DNA of 64,000 bases, taken from assembly GCA_942492815.1 (NCBI GenBank), contig OW818658.1:5580001-5644000 (forward strand), written 5' to 3'. The notes beneath the pieces were generated by a model that saw nothing but the letters and a program-made list of their open reading frames with translations, had not been told where the DNA came from and did not search any database. The stretch is from JAEUWI01 sp942492815 (GTDB lineage: Bacteria > Hydrogenedentota > Hydrogenedentia > Hydrogenedentales > JAEUWI01). Shown here in pieces: positions 1 to 7,772 of the stretch. How positions within the stretch are numbered: the first letter of the stretch is position 1; every line of letters starts with the position of its first letter. Both the position numbers and the translations under genes were made by a program.

Positions 1-215
1 AGGCCCACCGGTGCAGTGGCCGTCACGGCGAGCTCCCCGCTGTCGAGGCCATGGAGCACGCCATCGCCCCCGCCCCAGGCGTGGTTGAGTAACAGGAATG
101 CCGCTTCCAGCGCGGCCTCGATACGATCATCCCACTGGTTGAGTTTCGCGCTGGAAACCGGACGCTCTTCGAAAGCCCAGATCGTCTTGTTGTAGGAAAG
201 TCCTTTGATGGCCAT
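1..215 (-). CDS. Phage tail/baseplate-type protein, N-terminal part (cut by window edge)
   Basis: Open frame of 71 codons from an ATG at 215 to the window edge with no stop, so only the N-terminus is seen. A good Shine-Dalgarno (GAGGAG, 6 nt spacing) fixes the start. The peptide begins MAIKGLSYNKTIWAFEERP and contains KLNQWDDRIEAALEAAF, then a Gly-rich turn and an LDSGELAVTATAPVG segment of the kind found in repetitive phage tail or baseplate structural proteins. It follows the nuclease-bearing tail gene in the same orientation, so it is probably the next gene of the virion module. The family is not recognised; the tail role is inferred from position and composition. Confidence 0.5.
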   Translation of the reverse strand, partial: MAIKGLSYNKTIWAFEERPVSSAKLNQWDDRIEAALEAAFLLLNHAWGGGDGVLHGLDSGELAVTATAPVG

Positions 216-261
216 GCGCCACTCCTCTGCGTAGAAGTCCGTTCATAAATTGCCGATAAAG

Positions 262-461
262 AATGGTTCGGGCTTTCAGCCCTGGCCAAATTTTTTCTCC
301 TTTTCCTGGGGCGATGCCCCAGGCTGGTATAGACCGCGCCTTCGGCGCTCAGGAAGATCCTGGACTCACTCTCAGGGCCGAAGGCCAGTCCGATACCAGC
401 ATGGGGTGAAGCCCCATGTTCGGATGGCAAAACAACCTGAAAGGGCTGAAAGCCTGAACCA
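262..461. repeat. REP-type inverted-repeat element between tail genes
   Basis: The 301 bases between the two tail genes carry no gene. Outer arms at 265-283 and 442-460 are inverted copies (18 of 19 match) containing GGCTTTCAGCC. Inside lie two smaller perfect or near-perfect hairpins, 305-323 (CCTGGGG/CCCCAGG) and about 401-419 (CATGGGG/CCCCATG). This nested palindromic layout is that of a dispersed intergenic repeat and could fold as a large RNA stem between the two cistrons. Confidence 0.7.
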
Positions 462-515
462 TTTACCACGCCTGAGTACTCGACCTTGTGCGGCTACTGA
501 AACCTCAATCCTCTG

Positions 516-2255
516 TTAGTCGAGATGAAATCCCGTGTCCAGGCCAATCGACGCATCGTCCAGACGAAATTGGAAGAAGGCCGAGAGGCTGTCCTGGCTT
601 CGGGTGATAAAGCTCAGCGGATTCGCCACCGAGCGGAAGGGCGAGGTCAGGTCCAGCCGCGTCTCCACGCTTTCTCCGGCGATCCGATGCACCACGCGGC
701 TCACCCGACCCACGAAGCGTTCGCCCAGACCCGAGCCCCAGACCTCGGCCAGGGGCGCGTCCCTTTCCACGAGGGCCTCGCCGCGAAACTCCAGCAGCAC
801 ACCCACGTCGATCTCGGCCACGCCCCGGTGGAAAACGGCCCGCCCCGCGCGCGCGGGCCAGGCCAAGTCTCGCAGCAGCCCTTCCGCCAGTCGCTCCGCG
901 TCATCCGTCTGGCTCAAGGCAAAATAGGCAAAGTAGCGAAGGTGTGTGCCGAAGGCGTCGATGCTGTCGTCCTCGTCGTGGTAACCATCCACGCCGCCGT
1001 GCATGGGATCGCCCTGAATGCGCAGCAGGTTTACCAGCCCGCGCAAATCGTGGCCCAGCTCCACGCCGGTGCGCACGGGATCGAGGGTCACCACTTGGTC
1101 GACGCGGTCGCCCCGCCGGTAATGGACCACGCCTGCCGTATCCACGCGGAAGACATAGCCGTCGCCCAGGGCCGCGAGGGCCGTCAACACTTCGAGCGCG
1201 CCGCCCCGGGCCTCGAAAGCGCCCACAAGTGCGGAACAGGGCTCCACCGATTCCTGATGGGGGCCGGCATAGGCGTAGAAGTCCTTCAGCGCCATTTCCG
1301 GAACGTGGTAGCGGCCCTCGTCATAGAGGTACACGTCCGCATGGCCCTCCTCGACCATCGCGGCGTTGAAGCACTGTCCGTCGCCGTAGACCAATCCCAG
1401 ATAGCGCCCGTAGGCGTCCACGCGGTCATCAAAGGCCCCGGTCGCATCCTGATGGGGATTCAGCTCGATATAGTCGATGCCGCGCGTGTCCATGAGGTTC
1501 TGCAGACGCGCCTTCGCATCATCGGCACGGCGCTTGTAGATGCTCCGGTCGTACTGGTCCGAGGTCCACGGCGCGATCTCCGGGTGGCGATTTATGGCGT
1601 GGCTGTTCAGGCTCGTCTCTTCACAGTCGATCATCATCAACCGGAGATCGGGCCAGGCCACGCCATCCACCACCAGCCCGGTGATCGTGTCGCCGTCGTT
1701 GGCTTCCGCACCCGTCAGATCGATGCGGCTGGCGTCCACCCATTGCCCGGTGGTGATGCCGCCGATCTCCAGCGCATCGGTCCAGGCCCGGCGTGCGGAG
1801 AATTTGCCATACTCCCGTTCCGCGCCATCGGGATAGCTCTCGTGTGCCACGGAATAGCGCACTGGACCGAGCGTGCTGTTGAGCACGTCGCGCACCATGG
1901 CGTCCACGCGCTGGTTCTTGTAGCTCCGGGCGACGCGCCGGTTTTCCTCGCTTCGATCCCGTTCGGCGGTGAAAGCAAGCAGCTCTTGAAAGTCCACATA
2001 GCGATCCAGGATAAGCCGCCGTGTGTCGCCCCAGGCCGGACGCGTCTCCACGACCCGTGCCGAAACCGCGAGCACGCCGTCCAGCGACACCCGAACCGTA
2101 TAGCCCGCGCCGAAGCGCTCCAGGGTGAGGGGCAGCAGCCCTTCGATGCGGTCCACGCCGTCCGGGCCGTTGCGCTCGATCTCCAGCAGCGGGACTTCGT
2201 CAAACTTCCCTACGCGCAGCCCCGCGCGATCAAATACCTCCACGCTGTACCGCAT
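516..2255 (-). CDS. Phage tail protein with inserted staphylococcal-nuclease (SNase) domain
   Basis: 579 aa. The start ATG at 2255 lies 2 nt after the stop of the Dit-like gene, so the two are likely coupled. Residues 1-180 and 335-579 look like a tail/baseplate hub protein with beta-rich segments. Residues about 186-325 are an SNase domain: DGDT at 187-190, R205, D210, E213 and R284 (in DAYGR) correspond to the Ca-binding aspartates and the catalytic Arg35/Glu43/Arg87 of staphylococcal nuclease, so the nuclease is predicted active. Tail-tip position suggests action on nucleic acid or as a penetration aid, which is inference. No signal peptide is seen. The tail-hub assignment rests on context; the SNase assignment rests on residues. 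Confidence 0.8.
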   Translation of the reverse strand: MRYSVEVFDRAGLRVGKFDEVPLLEIERNGPDGVDRIEGLLPLTLERFGAGYTVRVSLDGVLAVSARVVETRPAWGDTRRLILDRYVDFQELLAFTAERDRSEENRRVARSYKNQRVDAMVRDVLNSTLGPVRYSVAHESYPDGAEREYGKFSARRAWTDALEIGGITTGQWVDASRIDLTGAEANDGDTITGLVVDGVAWPDLRLMMIDCEETSLNSHAINRHPEIAPWTSDQYDRSIYKRRADDAKARLQNLMDTRGIDYIELNPHQDATGAFDDRVDAYGRYLGLVYGDGQCFNAAMVEEGHADVYLYDEGRYHVPEMALKDFYAYAGPHQESVEPCSALVGAFEARGGALEVLTALAALGDGYVFRVDTAGVVHYRRGDRVDQVVTLDPVRTGVELGHDLRGLVNLLRIQGDPMHGGVDGYHDEDDSIDAFGTHLRYFAYFALSQTDDAERLAEGLLRDLAWPARAGRAVFHRGVAEIDVGVLLEFRGEALVERDAPLAEVWGSGLGERFVGRVSRVVHRIAGESVETRLDLTSPFRSVANPLSFITRSQDSLSAFFQFRLDDASIGLDTGFHLD

Positions 2256-2257
2256 CG

Positions 2258-2941
2258 TCACCACCACCGATCACGAAAGGCCACGACTCCGCTGGCGAAG
2301 TGGCTGCCGCTCGGATCGCCCGTGTATTCCAGCGTGTTGTTTCCCGGCGCCAACTGGGGGAAGTCCCCGGTCGTATAGGGCGTCACGTCCACACCATCCA
2401 GTGAGACCCGGCGCAGGGCGGAGTCGAACACGAGCGTCGCACCGCCGGGCACCGTGCCCTCATAGGTCAGGACCCGCGCTCCATCGCCCAGCGTCGGCAG
2501 TTCCAGATCGCTTTCCGCCGTGAGGGTTACCAAGGGCATGGCGGCAACGTTGCCGCTGTTGGCGAGCTCGATAGTCGCGCCCGAAAAGCCGATGTCCCAC
2601 GCCGACTCGTGCGGTGCCTCCGACTCCTCCCACGCGTCGTCCGCGCGCAGGTCCAGCACAAAGCACCCCACGCGCGACCGGGGACTCAGCTCCCGGGTAA
2701 ACGCCTCCCGCCGCGCGAAGAGCCGCCGACCTTCACGCAGCGAAACCACGGCGGGCACCGCTTCCGAGGCAGATCGAGCTATCGCATCCAGGGTCTCGAT
2801 CAGCTCCGCCAGATCGGACGCACCGCGAACCAATCCGGTGATGCGGATAGCCCGGGTCTGCCTTCCGCCCACCATTTCGTATTCCTCCCGCGCCACGGTT
2901 GAAGCGGCGTCGAATACTTGACCTCCCACGCTGATCGTCAT
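2258..2941 (-). CDS. Distal tail (Dit)-like phage protein
   Basis: 227 aa, start supported by GGGAG upstream. The N-terminal half has the strand-rich pattern of siphovirus distal tail proteins (MTISVGGQVFDAAST... with an ERL-type RAIRITGLVRGA strand). The C-terminal 70 residues carry the jelly-roll signature seen in Dit/tail-associated proteins: a DGVDVTPYTTGDFPQLAPG loop followed by NTLEYTGDPSG and a final aromatic-rich strand. Dit proteins form the hexameric hub joining tail and baseplate. The gene sits between the small connector gene and the SNase tail gene. No tape-measure gene precedes it, which is unusual for a Dit locus. Assignment is by motif and context only. Confidence 0.6.
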   Translation of the reverse strand: MTISVGGQVFDAASTVAREEYEMVGGRQTRAIRITGLVRGASDLAELIETLDAIARSASEAVPAVVSLREGRRLFARREAFTRELSPRSRVGCFVLDLRADDAWEESEAPHESAWDIGFSGATIELANSGNVAAMPLVTLTAESDLELPTLGDGARVLTYEGTVPGGATLVFDSALRRVSLDGVDVTPYTTGDFPQLAPGNNTLEYTGDPSGSHFASGVVAFRDRWW

Positions 2942-2971
2942 AGGATTTGCTCCCTTCGGTTGAATTAGTTG

Positions 2972-3385
2972 CTACGCGCCGAGTACGGGCGTGGTTGCCG
3001 TGAGGTCAGCCGGCGGCATGGCGACAGGTTTGACAGAAAAAGCGCCCAAGGTAGGGGCCCCTTCCTTCTCGAACTGCCGCGCGATGGTCATGAGTGAGGC
3101 AAAGCGCTGCCCTGCACCGATGCGCTGACCTCCGATCTGAAGCTCGACCTGCTCCACCGCGTCGCGGGATGCCAGGGCGCGCAGGAGCATCGATACCGCG
3201 AGAAGGGTTTCGCCCCGCACGAGGGCGTCGGGCGGATTTTCCTGATCGACGCTGTCGTCGAGATCGGCCAAGACGCCTTCGTGGGCCTCGGCGATGCAGG
3301 ACTCGATAAGGGACGCGCTGGCGATGGCCGTGTCGTCGATTTGCGCGGCGAGCCGCACACCGGCTTCGGTTGCAAAAACTGCCAT
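2972..3385 (-). CDS. Small phage protein, possible head-tail connector
   Basis: 137 aa, soluble, strongly acidic in its first half, start supported by GAGAGGAAAG. It sits directly downstream of the major capsid gene, the usual place of a head-tail connector or adaptor. The helical N-terminal pattern (ATEAGVRLAAQIDDTAIASAS, LIESCIAEAHEG) resembles small adaptor proteins, but no diagnostic motif is visible. It could equally be a small tail or chaperone protein. Gap to the capsid gene is 106 bp and contains a hairpin and a short tandem array. Confidence 0.5.
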   Translation of the reverse strand: MAVFATEAGVRLAAQIDDTAIASASLIESCIAEAHEGVLADLDDSVDQENPPDALVRGETLLAVSMLLRALASRDAVEQVELQIGGQRIGAGQRFASLMTIARQFEKEGAPTLGAFSVKPVAMPPADLTATTPVLGA

Positions 3386-3403
3386 GGTGCTTTCCTCTCT
3401 TGC

Positions 3404-3447
3404 GAAGCCGCCTGATAGGACGGATTGGACGGATAGGACCGATTTTC
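3404..3447. repeat. 9-nt-period short tandem array (GATAGGACG type)
   Basis: Four consecutive 9-mers, GATAGGACG, GATTGGACG, GATAGGACC and GATTTTCAT, lie between the capsid and connector genes. A related array (GATCGGACC AATCAGACG GATCAGGCC) lies at about 5070-5097 between the decoration and phosphoesterase-like genes, so the family occurs twice within the virion module. Confidence 0.7.
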
Positions 3448-3455
3448 ATTTTGCC

Positions 3456-3480
3456 GCGGGGAGGCGAGCTGCCTCCCCGC
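3456..3480 (-). terminator. Hairpin 3' of the major capsid gene
   Basis: Perfect 10-bp GC-rich stem (GCGGGGAGGC / GCCTCCCCGC) with a 5-nt loop, 12 nt past the capsid stop codon. There is no T tract on the minus strand, so it may act as an mRNA-stabilising or attenuating structure rather than a classical intrinsic terminator. Confidence 0.5.
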
Positions 3481-3491
3481 AGCCAGGATGC

Positions 3492-4538
3492 TTACCAGTC
3501 GCTGTTCATGACCACGCGGGCCTTCTCATAGGTGATGGCGAAGTCCGTCACCACGGTGAGATAGGTCCGGTCCCACTGCTGGTTGATGAGCTTGTCGGAC
3601 TCCACGAGGAGGTCCTGCTCGGTGAGCTTCTGCACGGCAAAGCCCGCGTCGAGCATGGTGAGCTTGTTTGCGGGCTGATCCGCCAAGGGCACGAGGCGCA
3701 CGCCGAGGGGCGTGGGCAAGTTGCCGGTCTTCGCGAAATCGAAGAGGTTGCTGTCGGCGATCTCCGCCAGCTTCAGGATCGCCTGGGCCGTGGCGGTGTC
3801 CGCGAGCACGTGGGTCGGCGTGAAGTAGTGTTCCTGGCTCAGCTTCATGTAGAGCGCGATCAGGTCGCCGTAGGTCCACGTGTCGGCCGTGGCGGTGTTC
3901 ATGGACACGGGCGCGGTGCCCGAGCCGGAAGAATCGCCGCTCGCCAGCACGTAGGCCAGACGCGCATCGAGGCTGCGGCCCAGACGCTCGCCGATGCGCT
4001 GCAGGTGGACGCGGAGCATGTCCACACTCATGCGGCGCACCGCTTCATAGGACGCAAGGACGCCCCGGCCTTTCTTGTCGAGCTTCACGATGCGGTCGCC
4101 GTAGGTGATCTCCGATTCGGGGATCGCGGCACCCTCCGCCACGCTGCGGAGCTCTTCGTTGGACGCGCTTTCGGTGACGTAGGGCACGTCGTAGGCCGTG
4201 CCCTCGATGTGCTCGTCGTGCATGATGAGATCGGGGTAGACGGGCTTGCGGCGCAGGCCGGTCATCACCGCCTCGCGGACGATGTCGGGGAAGAGCCACT
4301 TCGCGTTCGGGTCGGACTGGAAGAAGCGGTCGACGGTGATCCGGTTGACGTCGATGCCGAACTCCTGGGCGCAGTAATCCTGCACCGAGGTGTCGAGCGC
4401 GCGGAAATAGTGCTGGTGCGTGAGCCCCAGGTTGTTGAGGGTTTCATAGAGCCCCTGTCCACGCACCTGCCGCAGCGCGTCGGGCGCCTGGGCGAGGAAG
4501 CGGATCTGTTCTTTCATCTGGGTGTCTTGATAGGCCAT
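3492..4538 (-). CDS. Phage major capsid protein
   Basis: 348 aa. The reading frame is open further upstream to 5288, but the ATG at 4538 has a GGGAGA ribosome site and starts with the protein-like MAYQDTQMKEQIRFLAQAP; the upstream extension is Arg/His-rich shadow of other genes. The sequence has the capsid features of an N-arm, a long spine-helix region, conserved acidic EGAAIPESEITYGDR loop, and a C-terminal TYLTVVTDFAITYEKARVV strand typical of phage coat proteins of the E/HK97 fold. It lies between the decoration gene and the connector gene, as in many siphoviruses. It lacks a long N-terminal delta domain, so scaffold function may be separate. Confidence 0.8.
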   Translation of the reverse strand: MAYQDTQMKEQIRFLAQAPDALRQVRGQGLYETLNNLGLTHQHYFRALDTSVQDYCAQEFGIDVNRITVDRFFQSDPNAKWLFPDIVREAVMTGLRRKPVYPDLIMHDEHIEGTAYDVPYVTESASNEELRSVAEGAAIPESEITYGDRIVKLDKKGRGVLASYEAVRRMSVDMLRVHLQRIGERLGRSLDARLAYVLASGDSSGSGTAPVSMNTATADTWTYGDLIALYMKLSQEHYFTPTHVLADTATAQAILKLAEIADSNLFDFAKTGNLPTPLGVRLVPLADQPANKLTMLDAGFAVQKLTEQDLLVESDKLINQQWDRTYLTVVTDFAITYEKARVVMNSDW

Positions 4539-4583
4539 GTGTATTTTCTCCCGTGGTTGTGAAAAACCTGGATTTAAGCGATG

Positions 4584-4610
4584 CGTGCCCGGACGACGCG
4601 TCCGGGCACG
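4584..4610 (-). terminator. Hairpin between decoration and capsid genes
   Basis: Perfect 12-bp stem (CGTGCCCGGACG / CGTCCGGGCACG) with a 3-nt loop, 20 nt after the decoration-gene stop and 45 nt before the capsid start. Without a T tract it may tune the ratio of decoration to capsid mRNA. Confidence 0.5.
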
Positions 4611-4630
4611 GAAGGAAGGTTTGTGTGGTC

Positions 4631-5011
4631 CTAGAGCAGCACGTGGACCTGGGTGGCCGTGGCGTCCACCTTCACGTTGATGCCTTTGCCATTGCCCGAC
4701 GCCGGCGTCTTCACCGATCCGTCGGTGGCCGAAGCGGTGACGCCCTTCACGCCGTCCACCGTGGGCGCGGTGCCGGTGTACTTGAAGATGCAGATGCCCC
4801 GCACCTTGATGGGGATGCCCACATCGTTCGCCGTGGCCGCCTGCATGGCCTGGCCGAAGATGGCGTCTTCGGCGTCGGTCGCATTCGCAATGGTGTAGGC
4901 CCCCGTGAGTTTCACCGCGTCGCCCTTCGCGATGGCCACGCCCCCGACCGCGGGGGTGCGGCAGGTGATAATGAGTTCCGTGACGGCACCGCCGGTATCG
5001 CCAAATGCCAT
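4631..5011 (-). CDS. Phage head decoration protein (DUF2190-like)
   Basis: 126 aa from the ATG at 5011, chosen for its AAAGGAGG site; an upstream in-frame start would add 17 unrelated residues. The protein is all-beta and rich in Ala, Thr and Val, with the pattern GDAVKLTGAYTIANATDAED, AIFGQAMQAATANDVGIPIKV and a terminal strand DATATQVHVLL, as in capsid-decorating proteins that fill the lattice surface. It lies immediately upstream of the capsid gene, which is the standard place. Family name is from memory of the fold pattern rather than from a search. Confidence 0.65.
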   Translation of the reverse strand: MAFGDTGGAVTELIITCRTPAVGGVAIAKGDAVKLTGAYTIANATDAEDAIFGQAMQAATANDVGIPIKVRGICIFKYTGTAPTVDGVKGVTASATDGSVKTPASGNGKGINVKVDATATQVHVLL

Positions 5012-5104
5012 GATGTTGCCTCCTTTTGAGTTGTGTGTTTTGGTTGGGGCTGGCTGCCCCAAGCTGATCGGACCAATCAGACGGATCAGGCCGATCGGAA
5101 AAAG

Positions 5105-5812
5105 CTAGCCCCAGAGAATCCCCATGGCGCGCTCGGCGCCGCCCACTCCGGCGAGTTCCCCTTCGCCTTCGAGCGCCACAGGCACCGAGACGGGCAGGGG
5201 CGGATACTTCTGATCGAAGCGCACCTCCAAACCATGGAGGTGCTGCTGGATGACCGACAGGCGCTGGCCCGCGAGCATGGCGCGCCACCAGGTGTCGTCA
5301 AAACTGCTGCCATCGAGTTCGCGGCCCAGGCCGCAGTAACGCGTGATGGCGCGGTCACGCGCGGCTCGCCCGTCTTCTGCGAGGCCGGCCAGGTCCCCCA
5401 GGGCCACACGGAGTTTTTCTGCCACAGCCCGCAAAGCCCCGAGAGCCCCGGCGGAAGCGCCGCCTACCGGCTCCACGGTGACGCGCAGGGTCTTGCGCTG
5501 GCCGCTGAGTACGAGGACGCCGCCCCCGGCGTCACCCCGCTCCCAATAGTAGGTCCCGCCGTCTTCGCGCACCGCCTCGCCGTTCTGCGAGAGCCACTGG
5601 AGCGGATGAGGCGTTTTCACCGTGGCCCAGCTTTCGGGACCGAGGGTGGTGCCGTCGACGCGAAAGCCCATGAGGTAGCCCTCCTGCTCCAGGCGCAGGT
5701 CGAGGTGGGCACCTTCCCCGTCGCGGTGGCGATGGAGGACAAAGCGCCGGGCATCCTCGCCGGGCGGAAGAGGATTCTCCGTAATCGTTTCACTCGTCAA
5801 TCGATATAGCAT
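5105..5812 (-). CDS. LigD-type 3'-phosphoesterase-like protein in virion module
   Basis: 235 aa. Residues 20-125 resemble the 3'-phosphoesterase (PE) domain found at the N-terminus of DNA ligase D: RFVLHRHRDGEGAHLDLRLE (23-42) followed by a TPHPLQWL segment (67-74) and a YYWERGD strand. The Mn-binding/catalytic set of PE enzymes (two His, Asp, Arg in HxDxR, and the later His) is present as H29 (or H27), H36, D38, R40 and H69. Residues 130-235 are helical and unassigned, perhaps a structural domain. PE enzymes trim 3'-ribonucleotides and 3'-phosphates at breaks. Why such a domain sits between a holin-like and a capsid decoration gene is unknown. Confidence 0.6.
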   Translation of the reverse strand: MLYRLTSETITENPLPPGEDARRFVLHRHRDGEGAHLDLRLEQEGYLMGFRVDGTTLGPESWATVKTPHPLQWLSQNGEAVREDGGTYYWERGDAGGGVLVLSGQRKTLRVTVEPVGGASAGALGALRAVAEKLRVALGDLAGLAEDGRAARDRAITRYCGLGRELDGSSFDDTWWRAMLAGQRLSVIQQHLHGLEVRFDQKYPPLPVSVPVALEGEGELAGVGGAERAMGILWG

Positions 5813-5831
5813 GGCGATCTTTCCTTGTTGG

Positions 5832-6026
5832 TTATCGCGCGAGCAGTTGCTGCGCGAGGGTAATGCTCACGCCGATCAGGTTGGCCACGAGCAGTAGAAC
5901 ACCCCGCGCGAGGGTGGTCTCCAAGCTGCCGACACGCTCTTTTACTTCGCGGATGTCTTCGTGCACGTTGCTCATCTGCATGGCGTGCAGCGGCTCGTAG
6001 GGGCATCCGCAGATTGGTTTTTCCAT
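5832..6026 (-). CDS. Small membrane protein, XhlA/holin-like
   Basis: 64 aa from the ATG at 6026, supported by AGAAAGGAAA. The N-terminus has CGCPYEPLHAM, then a charged heptad-like segment (VHEDIREVKERVGSLETTLAR) and one hydrophobic segment (GVLLLVANLIGVSITLAQQLL) close to the C-terminus. That order, coiled coil then one TM helix, is typical of haemolysin XhlA-type phage membrane proteins. The reading frame upstream runs into the 259-bp tandem repeat and is not coding. No endolysin gene is visible next to it. Confidence 0.6.
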   Translation of the reverse strand: MEKPICGCPYEPLHAMQMSNVHEDIREVKERVGSLETTLARGVLLLVANLIGVSITLAQQLLAR

Positions 6027-6043
6027 GGGGTTTCCTTTCTTGG

Positions 6044-6820
6044 GGACGGACTCGCGCCCGCCTCTCCTTTGTGTAGTTCCAGCCTGGTGCCCCTTCGACA
6101 TTCCGAGATCGCGGCAGCGCTGTGGACGCGCGTGCCCGTCCCAGCGGATGGGTGGGGCGACTTCGGCCATTGTTCGCGTCCCGTTTCCAGCATCCACGGG
6201 GACATGCCGCCGCGTTGACGCGGGCGGTGTTTCTCATCGGCTCTCCTGCAGATCTGAGTCTCGTTGATCTTGTTCAGGGCCCTTGCGGCGGTACGTCCCT
6301 TGGGACGGACTCGCGCCCGCCTCTCCTTTGTGTAGTTCCAGCCTGGTGCCCCTTCGACATTCCGGCATCGCGGCAGTGCCGTGGACGCGCGTGCCCGTCC
6401 CAGTGGATGGGTGGGGCGACTTCGGCCATTGTTCGCGTCCCGTTTCCAGCATCCACGGGGACATGCCGCCGCGTTGACGTGGGCGGCGTTTCTCATCGGC
6501 TCTCCTGCAGATCTGAGTCTCGTTGATCTTGTTCAGGGCCCTTGCGGCGGTACGTCCCTTGGGACGGACTCGCGCCCGCCTCTCCTTTGTGTAGTTCCAG
6601 CCTGGTGCCCCAACGAGATCTCGGCATCGCGGCAGTGTTGTCAATGCGCGTGCCTGTCCCAGTGGATGTAAGGTCAAAGCGGCGAACGTTCGTGTCGCGA
6701 TTCCAGCTCCCACGGGGACATGCCGCCGCGTTGACGTGGGCGGCCTTTGTTGTGGCGTCTCTTGCAGGTGTAAGTCCCGTTGATACTGTCCAGGGCCCTT
6801 GCGGCGGTACGTCCCTACTC
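6044..6820. repeat. Three tandem copies of a 259-bp repeat
   Basis: The 789 bases between the holin-like and protease-like genes hold three head-to-tail copies starting at 6044, 6303 and 6562, each spaced exactly 259 bp. The first two are nearly identical; the third is diverged in its middle. Each has GGACGGACTCGCGCCCGCC near its start and GCGGCGGTACGTCCC at its end. The third copy ends right at the stop codon of the protease-like gene (6815). Open frames through the repeats are length artefacts of an exact period. Fragments with similar wording occur at about 20930-21055 and 53600-53705. Confidence 0.85.
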
Positions 6821-7555
6821 TTGCGCCCAGAGTTTTTTGCTTTCGAGTTCGATAGGCTGGTGGAAGCTTTCTCGCGCGGTGGCGAGGCTATCCATCAAGG
6901 GCGCGTCGCGATCTTCGCGGACGAATCCGGTGCCCTGGGAGCCGGAGGAGACTACTGAGCCTTCGGCGACTTCGAGGACGCCGCGCATGATGAAGTGGCA
7001 GGCTGAGTCGCCGTAGGTGCGTCCGGGCACGTGATCGCAGGTGCGCAAATCCTTCCCGCACACGGAACACTCGGGCATGCGGAAGGAGAAACCAATGGAG
7101 GTCTCGCGGTAGACACCGCCTTCGATGTTGAGGATGAAATCCTGATTGTCGGCGGTGCGGAGCACGTAGACCTCGGGGCGCACGGAGACGATGTCGCCGT
7201 CGCGGTGAAGGGCGGAGCGGAAGAAGCGACCGCGCGGCAGGGTGCCCCGGAGATCGTGGCGCTCCATGAGCGGGCGGCCCGGCACGAGTTCGTTGATGCG
7301 CTCCAGCTCTTCGTCGGGGAAGCGGCTGAAGTGGCGGTCGATCTGGTTGTTGCAGAGGTCGAGGGTGAAGGCCGCATACTCTTCCGGCGTAAGGGCGCGG
7401 AGGGCATAGCGATTGACGGCGGCGTCGCGGTCTTCGGTGTTTTCGGTGGCTTGTGCCGCGCGGGTGGTCAGGAGCCGGCCGGCCTGGCGGAAAATGAAAG
7501 GCTCGAGGGCAGTTGACAGTCGACAATTGACAGTTGACAGCGGGGAAGAGGACAT
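6815..7555 (-). CDS. Phage prohead protease-like protein
   Basis: 246 aa. The core (residues about 50-246) contains ALTPEEYAAFTLDLCNN, then GRPLMERHDLRGTLPRG, a strand VSVRPEVYVLRTADNQDF and a SIGFSFRMPECSVCGKDLRTCDHVPG segment with a Cys/His cluster, patterns seen in phage prohead proteases/morphogenesis proteins encoded between portal and capsid. The start used here (GGAGC, 8 nt spacing) lies inside a TGGACAA-type repeat, giving the odd N-terminus MSSSPLSTVNCRLST; a shorter product starting later would have no visible ribosome site. The catalytic triad is not obvious, so a scaffold role is possible. Confidence 0.6.
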   Translation of the reverse strand: MSSSPLSTVNCRLSTALEPFIFRQAGRLLTTRAAQATENTEDRDAAVNRYALRALTPEEYAAFTLDLCNNQIDRHFSRFPDEELERINELVPGRPLMERHDLRGTLPRGRFFRSALHRDGDIVSVRPEVYVLRTADNQDFILNIEGGVYRETSIGFSFRMPECSVCGKDLRTCDHVPGRTYGDSACHFIMRGVLEVAEGSVVSSGSQGTGFVREDRDAPLMDSLATARESFHQPIELESKKLWAQE

Positions 7556-7772
7556 GGGGGCGGCTCCAAGTTTTTGGCAATGGACAATGGACAATGGACA
7601 ACGGGGAAGAGGAGATTGGGAAGTACTGCGCGCTTCCCACGTTCGGCACGGGGAGAGCAGAGACAGAAAGGGCGGCGGGACAGCAATGAACCAATAACAA
7701 CGCATAGACAGGAAAGTGGTTCTCTGCACCTCGGGATCGTTGTCAATTGTCCATTGTCCATTGTCCATTACT
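7505..7772. repeat. TGGACAA-type heptad repeat element between portal and protease genes
   Basis: On the plus strand, arrays of TTGACAG/TGGACAA heptads at about 7511-7540 and 7579-7602 face the complementary array TTGTCAATTGTCCATTGTCC at about 7740-7765. The arrays are thus an inverted pair around a 140-bp unique centre, and the minus-strand transcript could form a long stem. The inner copy overlaps the ribosome site and the first codons of the protease-like gene; the outer copy abuts the portal stop codon. Confidence 0.85.

Noticed and set aside
525..2378. 617-codon open frame on the plus strand across the tail gene
   Set aside because: Antisense shadow of the GC-rich tail gene; its composition (Ala/His/Gly/Val-rich) has no domain pattern and no ribosome site, whereas the minus frame shows the SNase and tail motifs.
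4539..5288. Extension of the capsid frame upstream to 5288
   Set aside because: The extra 250 codons are Arg/Gly/His-rich, overlap the decoration gene and lack a ribosome site; the ATG at 4538 has both a site and capsid-like N-terminus.
5972..6713. Overlapping open frames in the 259-bp repeat on both strands
   Set aside because: The frames repeat with the unit and have no start signals; open length is caused by the repeat and high GC.
7500..7770. CRISPR array in the heptad repeats
   Set aside because: Repeats are 7 nt, contiguous, without unique spacers, and are paired in inverted orientation.
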